This document shows, piece after piece, positions 44,976 through 57,165 of a stretch of DNA of 64,000 nt (the first letter of the stretch is position 1; the number at the start of each line of letters is the position of its first letter). The notes under the pieces were generated by a model, which saw only the letters and a list, made by a program, of their open reading frames with translations, searched no databases and had not been told where the DNA came from. The translations under genes and the position numbers were made by a program. Source of the DNA: Theropithecus gelada. Lineage: Eukaryota; Chordata; Mammalia; Primates; Cercopithecidae. The DNA is taken from positions 71,141,624 through 71,205,623 of the forward strand of contig NC_037670.1 in assembly GCF_003255815.1 (NCBI RefSeq), given 5' to 3'.

Positions 44976-45682
44976 ATTTCTCTTTGAGTCAAAGACAAAC
45001 ATATAACTTGACACTTAATATACTTGATATGAGGTTTAAGATCAGGGTGGTCTTCCCAAAAGATGACTGAGACCAGGAGATTTTGTCATTAGTTATTTTT
45101 TGAAGAATTGGCAGTTGAAAGTGGTCTATCAATTCAGGTTTTGTTAAAAAAAACATTCTTATTAACACGTTCATAAATTTTGGACTTGGTAATAGTTTTA
45201 TGAGTTTGCTAAGGAAATTTTAAAATTCACTGCTTATTGTGGCAACAATAATGTATTTGATTAAGTAAATAGAGCGACAGATTTAATCTTGCATGACATG
45301 TGATTCACCTCTTCATCTATTTCTCTAATAGTATTACTAAATAAGGAGAAAAAAATCATTAAGCCCATTCCTTTTGGGGCTCTAGGCTCTTTTAGCATCA
45401 TATATCAGTTGGTTGTTATTTCATTAAATAAGGTGTTGATTAGGGTTCGTTAAGTGAGGTACTCATAAATTTACATAAATGTGTACACCTGAGTTTTCTT
45501 TTTTAAATGAACTGCTATTTTTTTGCTCGTCGACAGATTGTCAACTGACTTTGCAAGGATCATTCAAATGTCTTTCTTAGTTCCTTGAAACCTATTTGCT
45601 TCCTCAGCAGCTTCTCCCTCTTGGAGTCTTGAAGTGCCCTAATAAGTGGTTCAAAGGTGAGCCAAGTACCGGGTAGCATTTT

Positions 45683-45976
45683 CTTTCTTTCTTTTTTTTT
45701 TTTTTTTTTGATATGGAGTCTCGCTCTGTCACGCAGGCTGGAATGCAGTAGTGCGATCTTGGCTCACTGCAAGCTCTGGGTTCATGCCATTCTCCTGCCT
45801 CAGCCTCTCGAGTGCTACAGGTGCCTGCCACCACGCCCAGCTAATTTTTTGTATTTTTAGTAGAGACGGGGTTTCACCGTGTTAACCAGGATGGTCTCGA
45901 TCTCCTGACCTTGTGATTTGCCCACCTCATCCTCCCAAAGTGCTGGGATTACAGGTGTGAGCCACCACGCCTGGCC
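45683..45976 (-). mobile_element. AluY
   Basis: Minus-strand Alu with poly(T), young wording (ccaggatggtctcgatctcc) and a small deletion in the left arm. Duplications are cgggtagcatttt before and tgggtagcatttt after. The 76-codon frame here is an Alu shadow. Confidence 0.9.
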
Positions 45977-45990
45977 CTGGGTAGCATTTT

Positions 45991-47914
45991 TGAAGCAGAA
46001 CGCTGGCCTGGTATGTGTCCTTCTGGTTTCCATGCAAATACATCAACCTTAGATCATAAAACTCAACCTGTAATAACAATCACTAGTGTTTAATAAATTG
46101 CTGACTGGTTTGAAAACCTGTTCAAATATTTTGTAGCACCCACAAAAGCAGCTGTAATAAACTGCTTGGTTATAAAAATCATGTAACACATAATTATTGG
46201 CATTATCATGTTCATTTGTTCTCTCATTCTCTCTTTTTGGAAACAATATTCTTGGTTTGAAAAACAACTTTCCAGTGGCATTTCCTGTTCCGAATTGTGA
46301 CGTGAATTTTAAGTAAAAAATAAACTTGGGTAGCGATAAAAATGAAATTGGACCTTTTTAAAAATAAGCGATCCCAAACTATAATTTTAAATGAGTCACT
46401 GCTGATTAATATAATAATAATTTTCATCGGGAATTTATTGCAATGTGTATAGAAAAGCCACTATGGAAACTCATAAAAATGCTATGGTTTGTCAAGATTT
46501 TAGATTAATTTTTTGCAAGAAAAATAACTTGGAAACTATAAACATGCCTGAGTTTAGCATAGGGAATTTTGGATTTTAAAAGAAGGCATTAAGGTCCTGG
46601 CTTATTTCTGCTGGCCAGGACTTTACTTTCTAATGCCCTAAAACATATTGAGTTCCTGTGCTTTGGATCCTATTAGAAATGGATATTTCAGCACCTGCCA
46701 AGACTCTTGCCCTTGTGCCTGTACGTGTAATGGGTATTTTGTTTTTAAATCCTGAGGTGAGTAGGGAATCTATTTTGGTCCATAATCCAGAGTCACCAAT
46801 TTTATCAGCCCAGCCAAGTATTAAAAATATGTAGGAAAAATAAAGAGCATCCCAGTTTCAATGAAGCTTTAAACAAAGTTGGCTAGTTATCCATTCAATG
46901 TGAATTCTGTTGCATAAGAAGGGGCTATGCCTTTCTGACAATTGCTAATCTCAGGAAGCCATGTACCACTGACAAGTCACTGCCAAGCATCCTCACCACA
47001 CTCTACCTCAGCATGCCTCTGTTCAGTGTCTTGACATCTGGGAACAATAGGTAACTTTTTTTTTTACCCTTTCCTGTAAAAACTAGATTAAAATCTTAGG
47101 CCATTCTGGATAGGATGAAGGTTAGGATCAGGTCAGTGGCAATAGTGTGCCCATGATGAAGAGAGAAATCTATATGAAGGCAAGCTCTAAGTTTGCTTTG
47201 TAATGTCTATATAAAGCCCATCAATCAAAGACCAAAGGGAGATTTCACCAATGGGACCCAAGAGCTACCAGGTGCAGGGAAAAGTGTGAAAAACACTTAA
47301 CACCTCTTAAAAGGCTTTCAAATTAATTTCAGCTGTGAAACCATCTGAGCCCACATTATGTAATCTCTCTTGCTGTGGGGTTGCAACCATTATATATCTT
47401 AATTATGGAAGAGGAAGTTAAACTACAAAGGAAGGATGATTTACCAAAGATTTGGGAGAAAGTCTAATTGGATCTTTAGTTAGACATGGCAACTTTCTCT
47501 TTTTCCAGAAGTTACCTTTTGGCTTTTTCTGGAGTCACATAAACTGCTTGGGTAAGGAGTTATGTTTTAACTCTGAACAAGAGCAGGTACCATCACCCTA
47601 CAGTTTGCCAGAAGGAGCCTCATGTGTCAGATGAAGATCTGGGTGATAAACAACTACAGACAATGGGGTGTAGAGAGAGGAAACACATGTGAAAGGAGAT
47701 AATAATATGGTGTTTGTATCAATACCTATGTCGTGGGCTTCCCAATGCCCATAATCCCATTCATCCTTCCTTCAGATGATTAGTCTAAATTAGTAATTTA
47801 TTCCCCTGGACAGTGATTGGTTCTGGAATTTCAGGTCTAAGCTAGCTAGAGAAAATGAAATATAAAGAGAGTTCAGGATAGCTTTAAAAATCTTAGAGGG
47901 AAAGAAGAAAATAC
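45991..47914. other. Unassigned stretch
   Basis: No gene or repeat family is recognised in almost 2 kb of AT-rich sequence. Small frames near 46049-46427 overlap in two phases, without similarity. Confidence 0.4.
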
Positions 47915-48178
47915 ATAAATATATGTGAGTTTGTCTATATATGTATATACATAGATGTGTGTATAACACAAATATACATGTATATGTATATATGTATATA
48001 TACATATATATGTATATATGCATGTATATGTGTGTACATATATACATGTATGTATATATACACATGTACATATATGTGTATGTGTACATATACACCTATA
48101 CGTGTATATATGTATGTATACATGTATGCACATATATGTGTATGTGTATATATGTACACACATATATATGTATGTGAC
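47915..48178. repeat. TATG/TACA purine-pyrimidine alternating tract
   Basis: About 260 bases of nearly strict alternation (tatatgtatatatacatata, gtatgtgtacatatacacc). Because TAA, TAG and TGA are rare in such DNA, several frames stay open on both strands (up to 124 codons). These are composition artefacts rich in Tyr, Ile, Cys, Met and His. Confidence 0.92.
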
Positions 48179-48329
48179 ACTGTAGTCACAGAGGGACACC
48201 AAAACACAGCTTCAAAGTGGTGGGAATGGAGAGAAAATGCCTTAAACACTGTTCGTTTCCTCATCTCCACCTCGGCCTCACCATGTCCAGATGTGAACAA
48301 GGAGACATGCTTTCTTAATTGCTACTGGT

Positions 48330-48512
48330 AAACCAGCCTTGGAATAATGTTGACCTTATTGAGATGGATAGAGCAGGGAAATGCAAATACTTAGATCCCC
48401 TTGATGACATTTGAGACCTCTGATCTCTCTATAATATGAGTTAATACATTTCCTCATTATATAAGCCAGTTTGAGTTGGGTTTATCCACTTGCAACAGAA
48501 ATCCTAATCAAT
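48330..48512 (+). mobile_element. MLT1-like LTR 3' end
   Basis: Wording atttgagacctctgatctct, cattatataagccagtttga and ccacttgcaacagaaatcct resembles the 3' end of an old MaLR-type LTR. It is short and diverged. Confidence 0.4.
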
Positions 48513-48559
48513 ATAGGCAACATTTCTTAATCTTCACATCATGTTGTTTTTTGGGGTAT

Positions 48560-48990
48560 GTGTACTGGTCACTTACCTCCCCAACATATCCTATCTTATC
48601 TCTCTTGTCTGTCCCCAGAAGCTTGACAACTTTGGACTGCATTCCCATTCCAGTGGGAAGCAACACTATAAAGTGGGGGACAGATAAAGAGTGTTAGGCG
48701 TTTCTTCTCCATTCCTGCCAGCTTGGAGGCTGCCTTGCTGTTGGTGGCTGTGCCCTTGCATGACTATAGCTCCTACAGGGTGGCCCTTCCTCCTTGGCCC
48801 CAGGAACATCCTTTCTTGCACTTGTTCCTTCTGCCCAAGGGGCACTAATGGCTTCTTTCTGTTGCCTGCCTTTGACTGCTCCAACATCTCTTGTTCCTTC
48901 CTTTAACTTTATCTATACTTCTGGAAGTGACTTTTTTATTAAAGTCTCTTCATGCAAACCATCTGTGGGGAATTCTATTTTCTTCCAGGA
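48560..48990 (+). mobile_element. Old ERVL-type LTR 3' part, family unassigned
   Basis: Segment ttttttattaaagtctcttc, atctgtggggaattctattt and ccaggactttgactgatgct has the ending style of ERVL-class LTRs. Overlapping open frames of 60-73 codons here are in several phases and unsupported. Confidence 0.4.
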
Positions 48991-49181
48991 CTTTGACTGA
49001 TGCTGTCTGCCTTCTGCCTCACTTTCTGGCTTTCATTTGTTTAAAGTTACAAAATTCTCCAACCTTGAACTATAAGTAAAGCTACTTGGGGCAGAGATTG
49101 GAATTTGGTGAAGATTTAAAGGCTTTTTCCTTTTGCATATTGATTGCCTTTGAATGAGTGAGGGAATGGCAAGTGTTTTCT

Positions 49182-49339
49182 ATAAATATGTTAGGCTTCC
49201 TGGGCCATGCAGTTTCTGTTGCAACTATCAACTCTGCCATCTTTAAATGAATGGGTGTGGATGTGTTCTAATAAAACTTTATTTACAAACAGGTGGTGTG
49301 CCAGACTTGGTGCCTGGGCCACAGTTTGCCGATGTCTGA
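49182..49339 (+). mobile_element. hAT-Charlie non-autonomous element, 3' part
   Basis: Order ttaggcttcctgggccatgc, gttgcaactatcaactctgc, ttctaataaaactttattta, caaacaggtggtgtgccaga and cagtttgccgatgtctg matches a well known hAT-type fossil whose terminal inverted repeat reads cagtttgccgacccctg. There is an internal deletion after ctctgccat. Confidence 0.7.
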
Positions 49340-50964
49340 GTTCGTTCATTTTGTTTATGACCCTGCAATGTGGAAACAAGATTTTAGCCTCCTAGACAGT
49401 TTCAGAAGAGAATGCATTGTGAGGCATGTTTTTTGATTACAAGGTGACTCCTGCATGTGATAAAGGCATTCTGAGGAGATGCATTTTATGTTAGACGTAG
49501 CACAAAAGAATAATTTCCTGTGTCTACCAATAAGAGCTAAGCACAAATACAGCAGTCACCAGGATTGGGCCCCTCACTCTTGGCCAGGCCTTCCAAACTC
49601 CCCTCTGCAGCCTGAGGTAGATTCGTAGGTCTGGGGACAGGCACTGGGTTTTAGAAGCCACTTTCCGCTGCCTACTCTTCATGTCGAGCAAGGACAGGAA
49701 ATGAGGCATTCTCCCAGGGTGGCTCCTGAGTCTGGAGGAAAGTCTGGGTTGGTAAGCAGCACAGAGATCTGCTGAAATGCCATGTCTTCCCAGGAGCTTT
49801 CTGGATTTTTCAAGGTCAAGTGTCCCTCTTCCTTTGTGTGTTTTTTCCATAGGGGTTTCTTTAGCGCTACCTTGGAGTTGTTATTACACCTTGGGTGTGG
49901 TAAGTTGGCAGTGCTCATGGTTGCCTTTGGCTACCAGTTAGTCATAGCTTGGGGACAGACGCAGACTTAACTCATCTTTGTGTGTGTGTCATGAAACTGA
50001 GCACCATGCCTTCCACATGGTGGGTACTCACCACTTAATTAATAGAGCTGAACTTAATTTCTAAATAATTTGTAGGCATACCTTTAACATTTTCAGGGCT
50101 GGGAGAGGAGCATCATTGAAGGCCCATAGACTAAAAGCCAAAATATTTAAGTTACACTGCCTGCCTTGCATTCTTATCCATGGCCCTATAGCCTACTTAT
50201 TGGGAGTCACCCATATGATCTGGGGGCAATGCTGTCCCCTGGGCCAGCCCTGTTATCCTCAGCCTAAGGGGTTGCACAGCCTCCCGGGGCACAGTAGGGT
50301 GGAAACTGTGTCCTAGCTCAGGATTTCTGGGCTGTCCTGGGTAGCCTGGGATGACCAGTGATTCAACTTCCTGGGGAGACAGACAGGGATGGAGACCTTT
50401 TCCTTATGCCTCACTTGTCTGACTCAGCATTTCTGGGTAGTTCTAAGGGTCTTCTAAAACCACATCCCTTAAGTAGAAGGAAAGAATACAGATATCTGAG
50501 GAATTGGTCTGCTAGATATCTACTGTGGACCGTTGGGGACAGCCAGCTTAAAGATAAGCAGGCACTCTTACTCTGCTCTCCTAGGGCAGAGGTGGCAATC
50601 ACATCCCTCCCCTAAATCTCCCCTCCCCCAACCTGTCAATCATTCTCATCCTTGCTTTCTCTGGCCTAGGGGTTCTGTTCAACTCACACGGTCTGCTTCT
50701 GTAATCATTCAAGTAGTTACTGAGATTTCTAAAATTTTTTGGCCCAGATAAGAAAAATCAAGCATCTTTTGTGGCAGAGTTTGTGAGATCTGGGTCCACT
50801 GGGCCGGACCCCTCTTACCAGGATCCAAAGGCAGGACCAGAACCCAGAAACTGCAGCTGGAAGACATTATGTGAGTCTTTCCAATGAATCTGCTCATGGA
50901 ACCATTCATTCTTGTTGAAACTTTCTGCCATGGTTGGTGTCTACCGGTGTTCAGCTGTGCCTGC
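49340..50964. other. Unassigned stretch
   Basis: No gene is recognised. Frames of up to 108 codons at 49524-49918 lie on the minus strand in overlapping phases, without recognisable domains. Moderately GC-rich unique-looking sequence. Confidence 0.4.
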
Positions 50965-51105
50965 AGGGCTTGCTAAAATACTGCCGTTAGATTGCATCTC
51001 CACAATTTCTCATTCTGCTGTCTGAGATGAAATCTGCAAATTCACACATCTGACAAATTCCCAGGTGATGCTACTTCTCTGGGGTCCACATTTGAGAATC
51101 ACTGA
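50965..51105. mobile_element. MER5-like hAT fossil
   Basis: Segments ggcttgctaaaatactgccg, tctgagatgaaatctgcaaa, attcccaggtgatgctactt and cacatttgagaatcactgac fit the MER5/MER20 layout. Confidence 0.6.
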
Positions 51106-53217
51106 CATCTATGATTGAACAGTCAGCAGAACCCCCGAAATGGCCATGATTCTCATAATTCTACTGACATGCAATGGGTTACCCTCGCTGGCACTGGCCC
51201 TAAGATATTGTTAGAAACTTGATCTTTAGTAGCTGGGAAAAGAAGGAAAACATTTAAAGCTGCAAGCAATTTCCAGTCTCTAAGGGTGGGGACACGAATT
51301 TACCTCAGAGGCAAATTGTTGTTTTTGGTCTGGGAAAACCACTTGAGTCTGCCATTTATTTACAGAAATGTAAATCAAATATTCACCCACTGTTCTAGAG
51401 GGAAATGTGAAGTCAGTATTAACCCGAACACAGATGTTTTAGACCAAGAAGTTAAGTGTTCTATTTGATAACATAAATTTTGGGGAAGAAATGAGCCAAA
51501 CTTCTGTCTGGGAGACACAGTTGTCTGTGAGGGAGGGGGGTGCCTGTTCCAGCATTTCTGGGCCCGTCTGACTTTCAGGGCCCTTTGCTGTTAGTTGCTG
51601 CCTATTCTTGTAGCTTTGCGTGTGCAACTCTGTGTGTGGAGTGGTTTTTCAGAACTCCAGAGCCGAGGCCTGTGGACTGAGGAAGGAAGGACATCCCCAG
51701 GACAGCAGTTCAGCCAGGCACTTGGTATGTCCCCCACATAGTGATATCTGTCAGAATAACTCATCACGTAAGGAGGCTTAAATATTATTTTCTGATGTAG
51801 TTTTTCTTCTGGTGGATTTCCTTTAGAGGAAAGAAATTTTCTCACCATCAGTCTAACTGGGAATAAGCTGATGTTCAGCTGTGAAAAATAAGGGGAGAGA
51901 AGAGGGTACTCTGAGTAAGGGAAGGAACTTTCGTTTCAGGACCTGAGGGCAGCTGGGCCTGGATTCTGGGGACAGTGAGTCCCTTAGAGGTCCATGTGAT
52001 GGAGGAGGGGAGGCAGCATGAACAGGGAGCCAGCCTGGGGGAATCACACAGACTGAGCGACAGGGTCCTGGAAGAGAGGCCGGGGACCCTGAAACTCACC
52101 ACTTCCAGTCCAAGGCTACACTCTCCTCTCATAACTAAGTTTTTGGTGAACTGTTTAAAGTTGGAGTTTAGTCTCTGTTGTGACATGAGGATTTTAGGGA
52201 AGAATATGTTACCAGCTTAGAACTAACTTGCCAAAGAGAGGACAACGCTCATGTCCAAGGCCAGTTCTCAAGGAAAGTGCCCTTCCTGCACTATGAGGGT
52301 CTCCCAAGGACTATTGCAGGTGTCGAGCAGAGAAACACAAGGGGGTGGGCCATGCATAGAACCACACCACTGGAGGTGGCGAGGATGAGCAAATGCCCCT
52401 ATGGGTAAGTTGGAGTTCAAGATCAACCATGATTCTGAAGTTGTGATACGATGAAACTGGATATTTGGATCATGAGTGGAGTATAGTTGAATGGTTTGGT
52501 TAAACATGAGAGATGATTTAGCATTGTATGTGAACAGCCACCTTAAAGATATGATACAAGTGGAAAGAGTTCCTCTTCTTTATAGGATAAGGTAATTCAT
52601 GTCTTCATGACAAGTGAATACATCCAAAGCGACATCTGCAAGATAACACTTTATCTGTCAGTCTTAAATAAGAAATGAAGTTTGATTGTATGAGCTTCCA
52701 AAACTCTCTCTAATTAGTCAATCTGATTTCCATCAGCTCTATTAATCTCGCATGGCACATATACAAAAACTCTAAACATAGAATGAAATAAAACCAAGTT
52801 AGAGCAACATAAAAGGTTGAGTAGGTGCAGGAGGTCACTAAAGAAAATCAATTTTCCTGTGATTTGCTTGAGAGATCCAAAAATAACAATCAAATATCAA
52901 TTTGGAACCAGATTCTTCCATGCTTTATCATGGCTCCCAGGGACCAGCAGACTGACCAAGGCCATCCAGAAGGTGGGACATCTTGGCTTAGCCAAAGTAA
53001 GCATACTTGTGCAGAAAACCAAAGCAATTTGGGAAGAAGAAGCAAACATGTAACACATGCTGATTCAGTGAAAATGTGAATTTATATCTAGCACATCAAA
53101 GAGTTGGATCAAGGACAGCACATTGCAGACACTAGAGCTTTGGTGGTGACCATCAATAATTGGGAGGAAAATGGCTTATCTGGAAGACAGTCATCTAATG
53201 CTTAACAAGAGGTGGAA
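51106..53217. other. Unassigned stretch
   Basis: No gene or repeat family is recognised across 2.1 kb. The longest frames (about 103 codons near 51875-52186, minus) have overlapping competitors and no similarity. Confidence 0.4.
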
Positions 53218-53332
53218 GTCTATCTTCTCTCTCTCTCTCTCTCTGTCTCTCTGTCTCTCTCTTTTTCTCTGTCTCTCCTTTCTTTCCTTCCTTCCTTCCT
53301 TCCTTCCTTCCATTCTCCCTTCCTTCCTTTCA
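53218..53332 (+). repeat. CT / CCTT microsatellite
   Basis: A ct run followed by tctctttt words and then ccttccttcc units. It occupies the place where the poly(T) of the adjacent minus-strand Alu should be, so it may have grown from that tail. Confidence 0.92.
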
Positions 53333-53613
53333 CAGCTTTTTGCTCTGTAGCCCAGGCTGGAGTACAGTGGTGCAATCATGGTTCACTATAGCCTCAATCT
53401 CCTTGGTTCAAGTGATCCTTCCCCTTTGGCCTCCTGAGTTGCTGGGACTACGGGCATGCACCACTATGCCTGGCTAATTTTTAAAAATTTATTCTAGAGA
53501 TGGTGTCTCCCTATGTTGTCCAGGCTGGCCTCAAACTCCTGGCCTCAAGCAATCCTTCTGTGTAGGCCTCCCAAAGTGTTGGAATTCCAGGCATGTACCA
53601 CCGTGCTTAGTCT
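53333..53613 (-). mobile_element. AluJ
   Basis: Minus-strand old Alu (ttgctctgtagcccaggctg, caaactcctggcctcaagca, ctcccaaagtgttggaattc). Its A tail has been replaced by a CT/CCTT microsatellite. Confidence 0.87.
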
Positions 53614-53883
53614 AGAATCTGTTTTCTATTCAAGGAGTTTTGTGTATCCACTGGCTTCCTCATCATAACAATCTTAAAACAAACGAGGGTAAACAATACC
53701 ACTATTTTAAGGAGTATGGAAGCTATTATTTTCTGTAATAATTACTCTTCACTCTAGGAATTATAGTAGCATTACATATGAAGGTTCATATGACTATGTC
53801 CAGATCTCATGGATACTATATAGTATACTAATGTCTTACTAATACTATGGTATTCTTAATGTCTTCTTATGAAAAATATTCCT

Positions 53884-54175
53884 GGCTGGGTGCAGTGGGT
53901 CACACCTGTAATCCCAGCACCTTGGGAGGCCAACGTGGGAGGATCTCTTGAGGCCAGTAGTTTAAGACCAACCTGGGCAACATAGTGAGATCCCATCTCT
54001 ATAAAAACTTTAAAAAATTAGCTGAGTATGTTGGTGCATGCCTGTCCTAGCCACTCAGGAGGCAGGAGTAGGGGGACCCCTTGGGCCCAGAAGTTTCAGG
54101 CTGCAGTGAGCTATACTCGCCCAGTCACTGCATTCCAGCCTGGGCAACAGAGTGAGACTTTGTCTCTAAAAAATA
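53884..54175 (+). mobile_element. AluJ
   Basis: Old dimeric Alu (ggctgggtgcagtgggtcac, cttgaggccagtagtttaag, cctgggcaacatagtgagat). It lies 270 bp from an oppositely oriented AluJ. Confidence 0.87.
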
Positions 54176-54434
54176 ATGAATTAATGAAAAACAATGTTTC
54201 AAATTTTTTTTTAGACTGTGAAACCGTTTTTTAAAAAATCGCTTTAGCTCCTTAATGTGAAAAACAGAAAAACATTATATTATCTACTTAGGATATGTTA
54301 GGAACTAATTCGCATTGGACAGTATTTCTTGACTAAATAGTTTTTCCCTGTTTGCATAATTTCCTTGGCAAAATCTACTGGTGTGTAATTATCTTTGAAC
54401 CACACTTTTCTAGTGGAGATTTCAGGGAGTTTTA
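54176..54434. other. Short unassigned segment
   Basis: AT-rich sequence between AluJ and MIR. Nothing is recognised. Confidence 0.3.
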
Positions 54435-54605
54435 CCAATATTTTCCGATTCATCCCTATGCAGTAGGGATTATTCCTCTTCTTGAGCAATGGAATGGAGA
54501 CAGTGAAGAACACACAAGTGAAGTGGTTGGCCCAGGCTTGCATGGTGAGTCAACGTGGAGTCAGGCACTGCTTGGGCTCAGGACTCCCAACCGAGGCTTA
54601 TTGCC
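54435..54605 (-). mobile_element. MIR (SINE)
   Basis: Plus-strand wording ccctatgcagtagggattat, gtgaagtggttggcccaggc, ttgcatggtgagtcaacgtg is the complement of a MIR core. It overlaps the unsupported 138-codon frame 54352-54768. Confidence 0.6.
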
Positions 54606-54740
54606 TGTGCCAGGAAAACTATTTTCAGCTCTGGGGCCATTAGTGGTGTTAAGCCATTGCAGGTATCAATATTCTCTATGGGAAAGCTACTGTTGCTATA
54701 ACACCAAAGAGTGGCATGTTGTAGAAATTCAGGAACACTT

Positions 54741-55035
54741 GGCTGGGCACGGTGGCTCACGCCTATAATCCTAGCACTTTGGGAGGTCGAGGTGGGTGGA
54801 TCACAAGGTCAGGAGTTCGAGACCAGCCTGACCAACATGGTGAAACCCCGCCTCTACTAAAAATACAAAAATTAGCTGGGCATGGTGGCAGGCACCTGTA
54901 ATCCCAGCTAGTTGGGAGGCTGAGACAGGAGAATTGCTTGAACCCGGGAGGTGGAGGTTGCAGTGAGTCAAGATCGCACCACTGCACACCAGTCGGGGCA
55001 ACAAGGTGAGACTTTGTCTCAAAAAAAAAAAAAAA
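54741..55035 (+). mobile_element. AluS
   Basis: Full-length Alu with a 16-base A tail and long duplications agaaattcaggaacact (before 54741) and agaagttcaggaacact (after 55035), differing at one base. Confidence 0.93.
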
Positions 55036-55054
55036 AGAAGTTCAGGAACACTCA

Positions 55055-55564
55055 AGAATTGAGGGCGATGGAGCCTGTAGGACATTAGACTTCACTAGAA
55101 CCTTTTGAACCAAGTTTTTGTCACACCCATTGTGCACTGCAAATGTGCTCTCTTTAGTTTGTAAGACCTTTGTATGCCAAAGGCTATCAAACAGTTGATT
55201 AGCTTACCCTTCCCGCATCAGAATAGTTGTTCTGCAAGGCCCATTTTGATGCCAAAGCATTTGGGGTGACTTTTTAAAGCACGTTTTGAAAGACTTTTCC
55301 TTTCAAACTGTGAAAGTGACCAAACTGTTTTTTTAGAAAATATGAAAGCAATTTGAATTCTAAATCAAGTCGACACAGATAGTTCATTAGGTTTATATAG
55401 ATACTCATGTTGAATACAGTTATCATGTGTTTGGCAATTTGATCTTCTATGGTATTAACTGAAACATTAGCTGTTTAATAATCTGCAAAGAACATAGCCA
55501 AAAAAAGTGCCTAGGAACCTCAAAGTTGGATGGCCAATTTAATACCTTTCTAGAAGCGGCTACT
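55055..55564. other. Unassigned stretch
   Basis: No gene or repeat is recognised. Confidence 0.35.
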
Positions 55565-55840
55565 GTGCACTTGCCTTTCAAGGTGCTGCACCCTGTGTTT
55601 GGAAGAATATAAAGCATGGTCTTTGCTTTCAAGGAGTTTACCTTTGAATGAGGGAGAAAGAAACTCACATAAAGGTAACAAAAGCTGTACTAGGTACAAA
55701 GTACTATAAAAGTATAGAGGCGGGAGAAATCATTGTATGGGAGAGAAGAAAGGCTTCCTGGTTCAGACTGCCTTTGAGCTGCCCTGTGGTTGGGAAGGCG
55801 GCACTGGGAGAAGAAGGTGGGGACTCATTCAGGGGGGCTG
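55565..55840 (-). mobile_element. L2 fragment
   Basis: Plus-strand wording gaatataaagcatggtcttt, gctttcaaggagtttacctt and gaagaaaggcttcctggttc follows the complement of an L2 3' half. Confidence 0.55.
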
Positions 55841-56866
55841 CAGGAAACCGGAGCTAGTTCAGAAAACAGAGACTGGTCTGATGAGACCCAAGCCCACGTT
55901 TTCCATCTCAGTAGCACTCCCCCAAAATGCTTATAAAACATTAAGCAGAGATAATCAATCACAATGTACCAGCTATAAAGATCTGTGTGGTCTTTTTACT
56001 GCCCCCGTATTACAACGAATGGATCAAAGAACTTGCTACATGGCATGTACAGAGGACAAACTGGCTGGCTGAAATTTAGAGCATGATGACCCCTCAGGCT
56101 CCTGGACACCAGTTGGCATTTAGGCGACCCGTGGTATGCTCTTGATCTCTACACTATGCCCCTGGATCCGAGTTTGCTTGCAGGTCTAAGAATTTGCCTT
56201 TGCCCCTGTATCTGGGAGTATTTTGCTATTGTATAATGAAAGACTAACTATCAGTTTGTCTGGAATATTTGCAAACCCTGATCAGTATGTTTTCTCTCCT
56301 GGTATGGACTTATTCATTGGCTGTAGGGGATTTGTCATTATGATGAATGAAATGTTTGTTAGTCAAAGGCTGTGCCTCCCGATAGGTATACAACACTTTC
56401 CATTGAGTGCTAGGAAAGCAGTACGGGAAATTTCTGTTTCCATTTTAGCAATCTCAGGGGTGTACAAGTCAGAGATTCTCATGTCACCTTTCCATGTTGG
56501 GTGGGAGGACAGAAACAGTCAAGGCATGACCCTTAGCCTTTGCTCTCATTGAGACTTATTGCAGTTTACATAAGTGAATTTACATGTTATGTGTCTATAA
56601 TGTTGTTACCTCACATTATTATATGATATTGTGTTATCAAGTTTAGGTTAAACAAAATGCACAAACATCTTTTAAAAAATCCTGGAAAAAACTAATGAAC
56701 AGGGGTACTTCTAATAATGCAAGGCAAGTGGAAAGTATGAAAAAGCGTTGAGCAATCACCTTTGCTCAATTCCTTCTGCCACACAATGAAGTTAAAAACA
56801 CAACAGTCGATTCTGATCTGAGAAATTAGCCACAAAAATATACACTATATATAATTATATACACTA
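55841..56866. other. Unassigned stretch
   Basis: No gene is recognised. Plus-strand frames at 55737-56072 (111 codons) and 56223-56552 (109 codons) have no domain, signal or similarity I can name. Confidence 0.35.
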
Positions 56867-57165
56867 GGTCAGACGCGGTGGCTCATGCCTGTAATCCCAC
56901 GACTTTGGGAGGTTGAGGTGGGTGGATCACTTGAGGTCAGGAATTCAAGACCAGCCTGGCCAACACGGCAAAATACCATCTCTACTAAAAATACAAAAAT
57001 TAACCAGGCATGGTAGCAAGTGTCTGTAATCCCAGCTACTTGGGAGGCTGAGGAAGGAGGATCACTGAACCCAGGAGATGGAGGTTGCAATGAGCCCAGA
57101 TCACGCCTCTGCACTCCAGAATCTCTAAAAGAGAGATTCTGTCTCAAAAAAATTATTATTATTAT
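56867..57165 (+). mobile_element. AluS, 3' part damaged
   Basis: Alu (ggtcagacgcggtggctcat, cacttgaggtcaggaattca). Its right end has lost the usual cctgggcaacagag and reads cactccagaatctctaaaag instead. It sits in an AT dinucleotide-rich target (tatataattatatac). Confidence 0.88.

Larger units (their letters stand above)
44401..45682. other. Mostly unassigned; GA microsatellite and L2 trace
   Basis: No gene is recognised. It contains the GA run at 44755-44792 and an L2-like piece at 44822-44975 listed separately. The remainder is AT-rich without recognised repeats. Confidence 0.35.

Noticed and set aside
47790..48331. Long open frames on both strands (up to 124 codons)
   Set aside because: They lie in an alternating TATG/TACA tract that almost never forms stop codons. 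The peptides are low-complexity Tyr/Ile/Cys/Met repeats.
51875..52220. Overlapping frames of 81-103 codons on both strands
   Set aside because: Frames open in three phases at once indicate GC-rich composition and not coding. No family features.
54352..54768. 138-codon plus-strand frame
   Set aside because: It runs across a MIR and into the first bases of an Alu, so it is a composite of repeats.
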